Shown: positions 31,290-39,945 of the stretch, in pieces
Layout of the letters: the number at the start of each line of letters is the position of its first letter
Position numbering within the stretch: position 1 is the stretch's first letter
DNA from: Cohaesibacter sp.
GTDB lineage: Bacteria > Pseudomonadota > Alphaproteobacteria > Rhizobiales > Cohaesibacteraceae
DNA length: 64,000 bases
Direction of reading: 5' to 3'
Assembly (NCBI GenBank): GCA_025210795.1
Contig: JAOAQZ010000020.1
Coordinates: 248,001-312,000, forward strand
Program-made: the position numbers and the translations under genes
Notes under the pieces: generated by a model
The model's input: the letters and a program-made list of their open reading frames with translations, nothing else
What the model was told of the DNA's origin: nothing
Databases searched by the model: none

Positions 31290-31631
31290 CTAGCCCAAAA
31301 GGCTGGCTTGCTCGGCCTTGCCAAAGCCAATGGTGATGGTTTTGCCATCGTCAAAAACCGGACGCTTGATCAGGGTGGGATTGTCCAGCATCAGGCTGCG
31401 GGCACTGTCATGATCAATGCTCGCTTTCACATCATCAGCCACAGCCCGCCAAGAGGTCGAGCGGCGATTGAGCACCTTTTCCCAGCCAGCGGCAGCAAGC
31501 CAGCGGTCGAGATCATCTGAAGAAAGGCCCTCATCACGAAGATCAATAAAGTCGCAAGGCTTATCCGCAGCGGCAAAGGCCTTGACCGCTTTGCGGCAGG
31601 TGTCACAATTTTTAATGCCATAGATTTTCAT
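31290..31631 (-). CDS. Spx/ArsC-family thioredoxin-fold protein
   Basis: A 113-residue protein starting MKIYGIKNCDTCRKA with a CxxC motif, and with the C-terminal TLIKRPVFDDGKTITIGF segment shared by the ArsC/Spx/YffB family. It is closer to YffB-type proteins than to true arsenate reductase, because the ArsC arginine pattern is only partly present; compare the separate arsC gene at 50555. Substrate unknown; probably a cytosolic thiol-dependent reductase. It follows the dehydrogenase gene by 12 bp and is probably co-transcribed with it. Confidence 0.87.
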   Translation of the reverse strand: MKIYGIKNCDTCRKAVKAFAAADKPCDFIDLRDEGLSSDDLDRWLAAAGWEKVLNRRSTSWRAVADDVKASIDHDSARSLMLDNPTLIKRPVFDDGKTITIGFGKAEQASLLG

Positions 31632-31643
31632 GAAAATACGTGC

Positions 31644-32465
31644 CTAGTTCTTATAGGGTTTAAGAGCAAGAATGGATTGAATAATGGCGCCCTGAAGCCC
31701 TGTACTTGGGTCTGCATCAACCGCATCAAGCGCGCTTTCGACATCCTTTTTTAAAATGCCGATCGTGTTGTCACTTTCAAAGCCGCAAACAGCAAATTCA
31801 ATGTCATGGAAATTGCTGCCAAGCCATGTCTGGCCCGAGCTGTCATGCATCAAGGTGAGCAACTTGTTATGGTCCACATCAAGATCGCTGGCCCAGTCGA
31901 GCACTTGCCGCACGGCAACAGTGGAACTGGCAGCGACAAAATTATTAAGAACCTTTGCTGTCATCCCTGCGCCAAAGCCGCCCATTCTGTGCAATTTGGT
32001 GCCCATGGCGCGAAAAAGCGGCTCAAGCTCATCAAGCTGAGCATCCTCGCCCCCCAGCATGAAGGAAAGGCGCGCTTCTTCAGCTGCAATGACGGCCCCG
32101 GACATGGGGGCATCAATCACTGTAACGGATGAGGGAATGCGGTCCCGCAGGGCTTTGACATAACGCGGTGACAAAGTGGAGCAGACAATCAGCACCTTGG
32201 GCAATCGCTCTTGCGCCATCAATGCCTGATCATCAAACAAAAGGGCATCGGTTTCGGCGATATCGCGCACAATAGTCAGCACAATATCGCTATGATCGAC
32301 AAAGTTCTGAAGGTCCTTGGCCATGGATGGGGCAAAATCGCCAAAGTCCTCAATAGGGCGAATATCAAACCCCATCACATCAAAACCCGCCGCCTTAATG
32401 GCTTGTGCCATGGGCAAGCCCATACGGCCACAGCCTGCGACCCCAATTCTTGGTTGATCTGACAA
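31644..32465 (-). CDS. NAD(P)-dependent beta-hydroxyacid dehydrogenase (3-hydroxyisobutyrate dehydrogenase family)
   Basis: A 273-residue two-domain protein. The Rossmann motif GVAGCGRMGLPMA is at the N-terminus, DAPMSGAVIAAEEA is the substrate-binding loop, and KVLNNFVAA carries the catalytic Lys. The signature places it in the HIBADH/tartronate semialdehyde reductase/glyoxylate reductase group, but the substrate cannot be fixed from sequence. It is the first gene of a two-gene unit with the Spx-like gene. Confidence 0.88.
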   Translation of the reverse strand: MSDQPRIGVAGCGRMGLPMAQAIKAAGFDVMGFDIRPIEDFGDFAPSMAKDLQNFVDHSDIVLTIVRDIAETDALLFDDQALMAQERLPKVLIVCSTLSPRYVKALRDRIPSSVTVIDAPMSGAVIAAEEARLSFMLGGEDAQLDELEPLFRAMGTKLHRMGGFGAGMTAKVLNNFVAASSTVAVRQVLDWASDLDVDHNKLLTLMHDSSGQTWLGSNFHDIEFAVCGFESDNTIGILKKDVESALDAVDADPSTGLQGAIIQSILALKPYKN

Positions 32466-32530
32466 AAGACCCCTCCAAATGTAAATGCCAAACGCTCAAT
32501 TTGCGATCAAGCTGGCACATTTGGAGGGGG

Positions 32531-32555
32531 AGAAGCAAGAGGGCGACTTGCTTCT
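32531..32555. terminator. Hairpin between the dehydrogenase and msrA
   Basis: AGAAGCAAG and CTTGCTTCT form a perfect 9-bp stem with a 7-base loop, downstream of msrA on the minus strand. No T-run follows, so its action as a terminator is uncertain. Confidence 0.35.
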
Positions 32556-32625
32556 GTTGGAAAGGATAAGGACTTACGCCTCACATTTGGAAGAAGCGAG
32601 GAGTTCCAGTGCTAAGCCTCAGCAA

Positions 32626-33294
32626 TTATTGCTTGATTCCCTGATAGGCCTGATCACCCCAAACCTGCTGAACCCGCGCATTGCGACCGCAGGAATAGCG
32701 GTAATATTTATAGCGGACCGGATTTTTCTGGTAATAATCCTGATGATAATCCTCGGCGGCAAAAAACTTGGCGGCAGGGGCAATTTCGGTCTGAATTGGC
32801 CGGGCGAGGATCTTGTCTTCTTCAAGCTTTGCTTTGGAAGCCTCTGCCTTTTTGGCCTGTTCCGCATCAAGGGTATAAATGGCTGTCGTATAGCTGTGAC
32901 CACGATCACAGAACTGTCCGCCGCCATCGGTGGGATCGACAGAGCGCCAGAAAATATCGAGCAATTTGTCATAGCTCACCTTTGAAGGGTCATAGGTGAT
33001 TTTCAGCACTTCACGATGGGACGCGGCGACATGATTTTTATAGGTGACATTCTTGTCGGTGGTGCCGCCGGAATAACCTGAAATGGTTTCCAATACGCCG
33101 GGGACATGGTCAAAATCCTTCTCGATACACCAAAAACAACCGCCCGCAAAAATGGCAGTTTCGGTCTTGCTGCTGCTTGCCTGAGCAGTCGCAGGCTCCA
33201 TGCTGCTTCCCAAAAAGGCAGGCACAAATGCCAGCGCCAAAAGAGAGGCGGCAAACCCTTTGGCAACAGAAAGAGGATGTTTGAAAGACAGCAT
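32626..33294 (-). CDS. msrA: Peptide methionine sulfoxide reductase A, exported form
   Basis: Repairs oxidised methionine (S-sulfoxide). The active site is AGGCFWCIEKDF with the catalytic Cys, followed by SGYSGG, HREVLKITYDP and EDYHQDYYQKNP, all standard for MsrA. A resolving Cys is in YYRYSCGR. The protein has about 40 N-terminal residues before the domain that look like a signal peptide (AASLLALAFVPAFLGSS), suggesting a periplasmic enzyme; many MsrA are cytosolic. No MsrB is adjacent. Confidence 0.94.
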   Translation of the reverse strand: MLSFKHPLSVAKGFAASLLALAFVPAFLGSSMEPATAQASSSKTETAIFAGGCFWCIEKDFDHVPGVLETISGYSGGTTDKNVTYKNHVAASHREVLKITYDPSKVSYDKLLDIFWRSVDPTDGGGQFCDRGHSYTTAIYTLDAEQAKKAEASKAKLEEDKILARPIQTEIAPAAKFFAAEDYHQDYYQKNPVRYKYYRYSCGRNARVQQVWGDQAYQGIKQ

Positions 33295-33426
33295 GACAGG
33301 CTCCGATTAGATGGTGACGTGACTTCTTTGTGCCTGTAAATAAGGGCAAATGCATACAAATTCAGCAGCCCTCACGCAAGCGTGACAGCGGATAAATCGC
33401 CTGTTATCGAATGTGAGAATTTGCGA

Positions 33427-33486
33427 GAAAAAGCCCCCCTTTCTGTGGACAAGGCCGCAGCAGAAGGGAAGAGAAGCAGGGGGGCT
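33427..33486 (-). terminator. Terminator of recQ with a long loop
   Basis: On the minus strand AGCCCCCCT begins inside the recQ stop codon and pairs with AGGGGGGCT 40 bases later, followed by TTTTTC. The loop is unusually long, but stem and T-run are clear. Confidence 0.65.
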
Positions 33487-35395
33487 ATCCCAGCCAGCCT
33501 TCAATCACATCAATGAAGGCATCGGCAAATTTGCGCTGTTTGGAAGAGCCGACCCCGTGGATGAGAAGAAAATCAGGTCGGGTGGTCGGCTTTTGCAGGG
33601 CCATGTCATGCAAGGTTTTATCTGAAAAGATGACATAGGCTGGCACTTTATGCTCGCGGGCCAGTTCTGTGCGGCACTGGCGCAGGGCTTCAAACAGGTC
33701 CTGATCCCCTGCATCAAGTTCTGGCAGATTGCTCTTGGCCTTGCGCGGGCGTGATAGCTCGGCTGGACCCATTACATCGGGGCGATAGGCAAAGCGAAGG
33801 GCACCGGTGGTTAGCTCCGCTGCTTTCTCTGTTAACTTCAAAGCACCGTGATTTTGAATGTCGAGCTTGAAAAAGCCGGTTGCCACCATCTGGCGGATAA
33901 TGGCGCGCCAATCTTCCTTGGAGGTTGCCTTGCCGCTGCCATGGCAATCAAGCTTTTCGTGGCCAAAGCGCTTGATTTTTTCGTGGCTGAGGCCGCGCAG
34001 AATATCAATCATTTGCACCGCCCCAAAGCTCTGCCCCGTTGCCTTGATCACCTCTATCAGCTTATGGGCCTGCACAGTGCCATCAGTAAGGCGCGGCGGG
34101 TCAAGGCAGATATCACAATTTTTGCAGGCGTTGATCTCTTCGCCAAAATAGCTGAGCAAGGCCTGACGGCGACATTGGGGGGCCTCGCAATAGGCCAAAA
34201 GAGCATCAAGACGCTTATGTTCGCGGGCCTGATGGTCAAGATCTCCGCCTTCATTGTCGATGAAGCTGCGGCGCATGCGGATATCATCAAGGCCATAGAG
34301 CATCATGGCCTCCGACGGGGCCCCGTCGCGGCCAGCGCGGCCAATCTCCTGCGCGTAAGCTTCCATATTGGCAGGCAGATTGGTGTGAAAGACATAGCGT
34401 ACATCAGGCTTATCAATGCCCATGCCAAAGGCGATAGTGGCAACCATCACCACCCCGGCTTCTCGCATAAAGCGCGCTTGGGCAGCGGCCCGTACGGTCT
34501 TGTCCAGCCCGGCATGATAGGCAAAGGCACGAATGCCATTGTCTTTTAAAAATTCGGTGACTTCCTCGGTCTTGCGCCGCGACAGGCAATAAACAATGCC
34601 CGATTGGTCGCGCCGCGCTTCGGTAAAGTCAAGAAGCTGCTTCTTCCAGTCCTTGCGCTGGGCCACGCCAAGGCGAATATTGGGCCGATCAAAGCCGGAG
34701 ACGATCACCTCACCCTGACTCTCGCCTTTATCGTTACAGGCAAAGAGCTTGTCGGCAATATCTTCGCGCGTTGCTTCATCTGCCGTTGCCGTAAGGGCCG
34801 CAATCGGCGCATTGGGGAAGAAGTCCGACAGGCGAGTAAGGCCTTCATAATCGGGGCGAAAGCTTGGCCCCCAACGCGAAATGCAGTGGGCCTCATCAAT
34901 GGCAATCAGCTTGACCGGCAATTTGGCAAGGGCGGCGAGCATACGCTCGGTCATCAGCCGCTCCGGGGCGATATAAAGGAGCGTGAGTTCGCCGGAAGCC
35001 ACTTTGCGCCAGGTGGCAACATTCTCCTCTCGCGAGCGGGAAGAATTGATGCTGTCAGCCGCAATGCCTGCAAGCTTCAGCGCCATGACCTGATCTTCCA
35101 TCAGGGCCACCAGTGGTGAGACAACCAGCGTCAGGCCGCCAAAAATCATGGCAGGGATCTGGAAACAAACCGATTTTCCCATGCCGGTCGGCATAACAGC
35201 AAGGGCATTCTTGCCCTCAAGCAAAGCGGTGATGGCTTCGGCCTGTCGTCCGCGAAAACTGTCATAGCCATAGACCCCTTTGAGCACCGTCAGAGCCTGC
35301 TCCAAAGGCGGAGCGGAAGGATCAATATCCAGCTCATCCAACGGGCATAGAATGGGATTGTCTAAAGCTGTGGCGGGGTCGGCGGAAAAGGCCAT
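33485..35395 (-). CDS. recQ: ATP-dependent DNA helicase RecQ
   Basis: A 3'-5' helicase in recombination and repair. Seen: Walker A MPTGMGKSVCFQIPA, motif II IDEAHCISRWG, motif III LTATAD, motif VI QEIGRAGRDG, the zinc-binding Cys set (CEAPQCRRQALL... CKNCDIC), a winged-helix region, and a C-terminal HRDC domain (LFEALRQCRTELAREHKVPA). The ATG at 35395 is preferred; the frame also runs to a TTG at 35407 whose spacing to GAGG is too short. The product is 636 residues. It follows the glycosyltransferase gene by 27 bp on the same strand. Confidence 0.95.
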   Translation of the reverse strand: MAFSADPATALDNPILCPLDELDIDPSAPPLEQALTVLKGVYGYDSFRGRQAEAITALLEGKNALAVMPTGMGKSVCFQIPAMIFGGLTLVVSPLVALMEDQVMALKLAGIAADSINSSRSREENVATWRKVASGELTLLYIAPERLMTERMLAALAKLPVKLIAIDEAHCISRWGPSFRPDYEGLTRLSDFFPNAPIAALTATADEATREDIADKLFACNDKGESQGEVIVSGFDRPNIRLGVAQRKDWKKQLLDFTEARRDQSGIVYCLSRRKTEEVTEFLKDNGIRAFAYHAGLDKTVRAAAQARFMREAGVVMVATIAFGMGIDKPDVRYVFHTNLPANMEAYAQEIGRAGRDGAPSEAMMLYGLDDIRMRRSFIDNEGGDLDHQAREHKRLDALLAYCEAPQCRRQALLSYFGEEINACKNCDICLDPPRLTDGTVQAHKLIEVIKATGQSFGAVQMIDILRGLSHEKIKRFGHEKLDCHGSGKATSKEDWRAIIRQMVATGFFKLDIQNHGALKLTEKAAELTTGALRFAYRPDVMGPAELSRPRKAKSNLPELDAGDQDLFEALRQCRTELAREHKVPAYVIFSDKTLHDMALQKPTTRPDFLLIHGVGSSKQRKFADAFIDVIEGWLG

Positions 35396-35422
35396 AAAGA
35401 GAGGCAATCCTCGAAAACAGGG

Positions 35423-37558
35423 TTAATCTAGCGAGACCCTATCTGATTTGCCATCCTCTTGAAAAGAGGCTTTCTGCGCGGATGATACCCCGTAATTTGG
35501 CCCATAAGCCGCAGCAGCTGCAGGCCTTCCTTTGGAGAGGCCATGGGGGGTCTTTTCCCAGTGGTGGGGATCAAACAGCAATTGATAAAAGGCCCGCCAG
35601 GCCGACGGGGTCATCAAGAGCCAATAAAGCGGCATAGAGAGAATATGCCGAAGCCCCATGCCAAAACGCTGGCGGGAGGTGTGATGGGCAAGCAGCATGG
35701 CAGAGCCATAGCCCAACAGAAGATTAAGCCCGTTGGTGAAAAGAAGCGCCCAAAAGGCGGGATTGTCGTCGCCCGCCCCCTGCCAGATGGCAAAAGCAGA
35801 AGCAGCAAGACCCAGAAGGTAGGCTGGATGAATAAGCGACGAGACCAGCATGCCGCCAATCATGATATGAAAGGACAAAAAGCCCGACCGGCCAAGGTTT
35901 TTATAAAGATGAAAAGGGCGGCGCATATGCACCAGCCATGTCTGCATCCAGCCCTTAAACCAGCGGCTGCGCTGCTTCATCCATGGCTTATAGCGAATTG
36001 GGGCCTCTTCCTGCGTATCGGCCCTGATCACGCCGATCTCATAGCCAAGATGACTGAGCCGAAGCCCAAGATCGGCATCTTCCGTCACATTATAAGGATC
36101 CCATCCGCCGATGGATTTAAGAACGGACGTGCGGAAATGATTGGAGGTCCCACCCAGCGGAATGGGTAATTTCTCATGAGCAAGAAAAGGCAAAAGGCCA
36201 TCAAAAAGGGCAGAATATTCAATGGAGAATTGCCGCGAAAGCCAGCTTTCCGCCCCATTGTCAATGGCAAGACGCCCTTGCAGGCAGGCAAGCCTGTCCC
36301 CGCCCTCTATCATGGCGCGTGCCGCCTGCTTTAATTGATCGGGCGCAGGGCGATCCTCAGCGTCGAAAATAACGCTAAGATCACTATTGATAAAGCTCAG
36401 GGCATAATTCAGCGCTTTGGGTTTGGTGCGCGGGCCATTCTCCGGCACAATCACCACCTCAAATCGGGCAGGAAGTGAGAGAGAGGAAAGCGCTGCGCGG
36501 GTCTCTTCGTCATCATCCTCGATAATCAGATAAATCCGAAGCCGAGACTGCGGATAGTCAAGCGCGCTCAAAGATGCGACCAGATCGGCAAGGACCGACC
36601 CTTCGCGGTAAAGAGGCACCATCACCGCATAACTTGGCCAGAGTTCGGGATCAGTAAGTGAGGGGCCAGAGAAAGCCTCTGTGCTATGGCTGGAAGAGGG
36701 AGGTGCCGGGCCAGATGCCCCAAGCGAATCATGGGTCTGGCGGCGAGCATGGCGAAAAGCGGCAAAGCGCAAAAAAGCCATGGCCAGAAAAATGGTAATA
36801 CCGGCAAAGTTAAGCGCTAGAGCCAAGGCGGGGGAGAGAAACGAGAAAAAGACAAGGCAAAAAAGTGCAAGACAGATGAAAATAGCCTGCAATTTGGGAA
36901 TGACAGGGTGAGCAGACAAATGGGGCAGAGTATCGCGAAGGTGATAAACCTTCTCGGTAAAGGCCTTCTGTGACAGCGCCGAGCGCAAGCCATGACGCAG
37001 CGCCGCTGGCGTGGTGAGATAAAGATCCTGCTCTAAATCTGGCAATTGCGCCAATTTATCGGCCAGCCGGTCCAGTGCCTCTCCCTTGGGGGCCATGACG
37101 AGTGCTCGATTGGGACTGGGTGCAAAGCCTTGGCCTTTGGGGAATGGATCAGTTAAAATCCAGTCCACTTCTTCAAGCCCCTCGCAGATGAGAGCCTCTT
37201 GCGGCAGGCAGATTTGCTCTCCCGCTAAAGACGGGACAAAACCAATTCCAAGCTTCTTTGCAGCAAGCGCATAATAAAGCTGAGGCGATAGCTGGCCACT
37301 TGCCATCAAATGCTGCGCAAAATCTCGTTCTTTGCCCCCTGCTTGCTGTTCTCGCAAAAAAGCTTGATGGGATAGCTGGGCGATATCATCAGCTGTAAGA
37401 GCACCGGTTTGCAAAAGAGACAAATGAAAGGGCAAGCCATCAGGGAAGACAGAACCCTGACTGCCTTCACGGGCATTTTGCTCCTTATCATTTGGCGCGG
37501 TTTTAAGTGCCAAATTGGAAGAAAGCGGGGCATTTTGCGTAGAAGACACAAAATTCAT
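35423..37558 (-). CDS. Membrane glycosyltransferase family 2 with N-terminal MshEN/GspE-N-like domain
   Basis: A 711-residue inner-membrane protein. Residues about 60-200 (LYYALAAKKLGIGFVPSL and after) look like the GspE/MshE N-terminal domain, a c-di-GMP-binding fold in some proteins. Two membrane helices follow (about 225-270), then a GT2 catalytic domain: VPLYREGSVLADLV, IIEDDDEE, the DAEDRPAP metal site, TEDADLGLRLSHLGYE and the QRSRWFKGWMQTW motif of processive enzymes. Three to four helices close the protein. The layout is like XagB-type exopolysaccharide synthases. It is divergent from a solute-binding protein gene and probably in one transcript with recQ. The product polymer is unknown. 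Confidence 0.86.
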   Translation of the reverse strand: MNFVSSTQNAPLSSNLALKTAPNDKEQNAREGSQGSVFPDGLPFHLSLLQTGALTADDIAQLSHQAFLREQQAGGKERDFAQHLMASGQLSPQLYYALAAKKLGIGFVPSLAGEQICLPQEALICEGLEEVDWILTDPFPKGQGFAPSPNRALVMAPKGEALDRLADKLAQLPDLEQDLYLTTPAALRHGLRSALSQKAFTEKVYHLRDTLPHLSAHPVIPKLQAIFICLALFCLVFFSFLSPALALALNFAGITIFLAMAFLRFAAFRHARRQTHDSLGASGPAPPSSSHSTEAFSGPSLTDPELWPSYAVMVPLYREGSVLADLVASLSALDYPQSRLRIYLIIEDDDEETRAALSSLSLPARFEVVIVPENGPRTKPKALNYALSFINSDLSVIFDAEDRPAPDQLKQAARAMIEGGDRLACLQGRLAIDNGAESWLSRQFSIEYSALFDGLLPFLAHEKLPIPLGGTSNHFRTSVLKSIGGWDPYNVTEDADLGLRLSHLGYEIGVIRADTQEEAPIRYKPWMKQRSRWFKGWMQTWLVHMRRPFHLYKNLGRSGFLSFHIMIGGMLVSSLIHPAYLLGLAASAFAIWQGAGDDNPAFWALLFTNGLNLLLGYGSAMLLAHHTSRQRFGMGLRHILSMPLYWLLMTPSAWRAFYQLLFDPHHWEKTPHGLSKGRPAAAAAYGPNYGVSSAQKASFQEDGKSDRVSLD

Positions 37559-37725
37559 GGTGCCGACTCAATAAATTGGCTAGTAATCAAACCAGTCTTG
37601 AAAATTTGGCCTTTGACAGGCCGAACAGAATGGAAAAAATGTTGCACATGATGTGGACAGGTTCAAATATCAAACAGAGCAAACTTGAGTATTTGCAACC
37701 ATTTGTGGATAGAGACGGGCAAAAA

Positions 37726-38769
37726 ATGCACTCTGGCATAGCCACGAGTGACTCCGGTGCTTCGTGTTTTCGCCAATTCGCTCCCCTCAAAGCATGTGCT
37801 TTTGCCTTGGCCCTTGTTGCAATGACGGGCCTTATTTCGTCCCATTCAGCCAAAGCGCAAACAGCGCCTGCCGCCAACCCAGATGCTTCTGCGCAAGAGG
37901 CTACACAAGAAACCGGACAAGATCCGCAGGACGAGGCGGAGGAAGAAAATGCAGGAAATGGCGGTGCAGAGGAAGAAGAACTCGGCTCGCAAAGCTGGGC
38001 AAAAGCGGATTTTGTCAATTTCATTGATATTCGCAAGCGCCAAAAAGCCCCTGATCCCAAATTGATCGAAAAAGGCTTACGCATTATCACAAGCGACGGC
38101 TTTGCACCCTTTAACAGCCTTGATGAAACAGGCCGCCCGCAAGGCTATCATGCTGAATTGAGCAAACTGATTTGTGAAGAGCTGAATTTGGCCTGTACCT
38201 TGAAAGTGGTGCCATTTGCGCAAATCCCCTCCCTCCTTGCAGGCGGCGAGGCCGATATTGCTCTTGCAGGATTGGCCAATCACAAAAGCATTCGCAAAGA
38301 TGTGCATTTCTCCATGCCCTATTTGCAGCGTCCGGCCCGCTTTCTGGTACGCCGCAGCGAGAGGGTGACCATCACCCCGCGCGCCCTGTCTGAAAAGCCG
38401 ATTGCCGTTTTGGGGCGCTCAGCCCATGAAGCCTATCTCAAGGCCTATTTCCCCGATATCAAGCGCATTGCGGTGGCCGATCTGGAAGATGCCCGCACAT
38501 TGCTGGAAGAGAAAAAGGTGCTCGCCATCTTTGCAGACGGGATGCATATGATGGGGCTGGTAACGGACCCGTCCGATCAGTTCAGATTTGCCGGAGATGC
38601 CTATCTTGATCGCCATTTCTTTGGTGAAGGCATGGCCATTGCCTATCAGCGCAAGCAGCAGGGTTTGAAAGGGCTGTTGGATTATGCTTTGGTTCGCCTT
38701 GCCCAAAAAGGGCATATGACGGAACTTTATATGCGGCATTTTCCGCTCAATATCTACGCCAAATATTAA
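37726..38769 (+). CDS. Family 3 solute-binding protein (amino-acid type), exported
   Basis: A periplasmic binding protein of the SBP_bac_3 fold: LRIITSDGFAPFNSLDETG at the start of lobe 1, GYHAELSKLICEEL, the LLAGGEADIALAGL hinge region, and RPARFLVRR. A signal peptide (LKACAFALALVAMTGLISS, cleavage near AKAQ) is followed by a Glu/Gln-rich linker of about 60 residues, unusual for the family. The frame runs upstream to a TTG at 37576, and the real start is uncertain; ATG 37726 gives the most credible export signal. No ABC permease or ATPase genes lie beside it, so it may be an orphan receptor. It is divergent from the glycosyltransferase gene. Confidence 0.8.
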   Translation: MHSGIATSDSGASCFRQFAPLKACAFALALVAMTGLISSHSAKAQTAPAANPDASAQEATQETGQDPQDEAEEENAGNGGAEEEELGSQSWAKADFVNFIDIRKRQKAPDPKLIEKGLRIITSDGFAPFNSLDETGRPQGYHAELSKLICEELNLACTLKVVPFAQIPSLLAGGEADIALAGLANHKSIRKDVHFSMPYLQRPARFLVRRSERVTITPRALSEKPIAVLGRSAHEAYLKAYFPDIKRIAVADLEDARTLLEEKKVLAIFADGMHMMGLVTDPSDQFRFAGDAYLDRHFFGEGMAIAYQRKQQGLKGLLDYALVRLAQKGHMTELYMRHFPLNIYAKY

Positions 38770-38784
38770 GACTTAGCTTGAGCC

Positions 38785-39600
38785 CTATTTGTTGCGAAAC
38801 GGCAGCAGCAGCGTCCAGCTGAACTGGCTGGGCTTGTCGCTTTGGTAGGCATTAAGACCAATTCTCATATCCGCATGCCCGGCCTTGGGCTGGGCGATAT
38901 AGGTGCCAAACCAGCGATCCCAAATGGATAGATTAAAGCCGTAATTGGAATTGGTCTCTTCTGGCCGCACAGAATGATGGACCCGGTGCATATCTGGTGT
39001 GACGATCAAAAGGCGCAAGGCGGCATCCAGCCTTGGGGCAAAGCGCACATTGGCATGATTGAACAAAGCGGCAGCATTCAGCACAGCCTCAAAGGCAAAG
39101 ACGGCCATGGCCGGTGCGCCAAGCACTATGATCCAGATCATCTTATAGGCAAGCGAGAGCAAAATCTCGATTGGGTGAAACCGCAAGGCCGTTGAGACAT
39201 CAATATCCCGATCCGCATGATGGACCTGATGAAGCCGCCACAGCACCGGCACAATATGGCTGAGCAAATGCTGCAGCCAAATGGCAAAATCAAGCACCAC
39301 AAAGCCGATGAGAACGGAAAGCCAGGCCGGTAGATCAAGCATATTGAGCAATCCCCAGCCTTGATTAGCGGCATAAAAGGCCACGGCCACCGGAGCAATA
39401 GGGACAAGAAGGCGCACAATCACCACATCAGCAAAGATAATGCCCCAATTGGTCAGCCAGCGCCGCCCCTTTGGCTGGGTGCGATGCTTTTTGGGAAGCA
39501 TCCATTCCGCCAGAGCCATGATGGCAAAGGTCGACGCAAACAGGCCAAAGCGCAAGACGCTCTCGGAAAGGCCAAAAAGGGTGACGGTTTGCTCTTGCAT
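38785..39600 (-). CDS. Sterol desaturase / fatty acid hydroxylase family membrane protein
   Basis: A 271-residue integral membrane di-iron enzyme. Histidine clusters are intact: HLLSH, LHQVHH, and HRVHHS near the C-terminus, with an ALFNHANV His in between. Four or more hydrophobic segments surround them. Members hydroxylate or desaturate lipids, carotenoids or sterol-like molecules; the substrate here cannot be assigned. It converges with the solute-binding protein gene, with 15 bp between stops, and has no obvious partner. Confidence 0.88.
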   Translation of the reverse strand: MQEQTVTLFGLSESVLRFGLFASTFAIMALAEWMLPKKHRTQPKGRRWLTNWGIIFADVVIVRLLVPIAPVAVAFYAANQGWGLLNMLDLPAWLSVLIGFVVLDFAIWLQHLLSHIVPVLWRLHQVHHADRDIDVSTALRFHPIEILLSLAYKMIWIIVLGAPAMAVFAFEAVLNAAALFNHANVRFAPRLDAALRLLIVTPDMHRVHHSVRPEETNSNYGFNLSIWDRWFGTYIAQPKAGHADMRIGLNAYQSDKPSQFSWTLLLPFRNK

Positions 39601-39687
39601 CTCTTTGCTTTCTGCTCGGCTTTGTTATATGGGTGGCTATAGCATGATCAATAAAAGGCGGTGGGCCAATGGGGCCTGAGCCTTGTT

Positions 39688-39707
39688 AGTTGCGACTGGT
39701 TGCAACT
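39688..39707. repeat. Direct repeat of a 9-bp motif
   Basis: GTTGCGACT and GTTGCAACT lie one base apart; the outer bases also form an inverted repeat (AGTTGC...GCAACT). It lies in the 345-bp gap before the hydrolase gene and could be a regulator site. Confidence 0.35.
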
Positions 39708-39742
39708 ATGCGCAAATTACGGCAAATAGCAAATCGCTTCTT

Positions 39743-39769
39743 TTGACAAATTGGTCACATTCATGTGAC
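39743..39769 (+). promoter_or_regulatory. TTGACA box with a perfect inverted repeat
   Basis: TTGACA (39743-39748) is followed by GTCACAT-TC-ATGTGAC (39754-39769), a perfect 7-bp inverted repeat placed where a promoter spacer would be. The half-sites are in the opposite order to a CRP site (TCACA...TGTGA), so this is not a normal CRP box. It is about 180 bp before the hydrolase start. Confidence 0.45.
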
Positions 39770-39868
39770 GGCAAAAGGAGAGAGGGGCCTTGCCCCTTGC
39801 GCAGAGCATTGTCCGAATATTATAGCCAAGATTGCAAAAGTCTGAGACTGAATAACCATACCGCCCCT

Positions 39869-39902
39869 ATCCTGACCGTGAAGGAAACTCATCGGTCAGG
39901 AT
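39869..39902 (+). other. 10-bp perfect stem in the hydrolase leader
   Basis: ATCCTGACCG (39869-39878) pairs perfectly with CGGTCAGGAT (39893-39902) around a 14-base loop, 44 bp before the hydrolase ATG. No T-run follows. It may be an mRNA leader hairpin or a protein-binding site. Between it and the upstream repeats lies a small GGGGC/GCCCC hairpin near 39783-39797. Confidence 0.5.
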
Positions 39903-39945
39903 CATCAAAAGAAGGTCCAGAAAAGAACCTTCAGAAAAGAAGCCA

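Noticed and set aside
39754..39769. CRP/FNR binding site
   Set aside because: The half-sites are in inverted order (TCACA...TGTGA), opposite to the CRP consensus, and the FNR TTGAT-N4-ATCAA pattern is absent.
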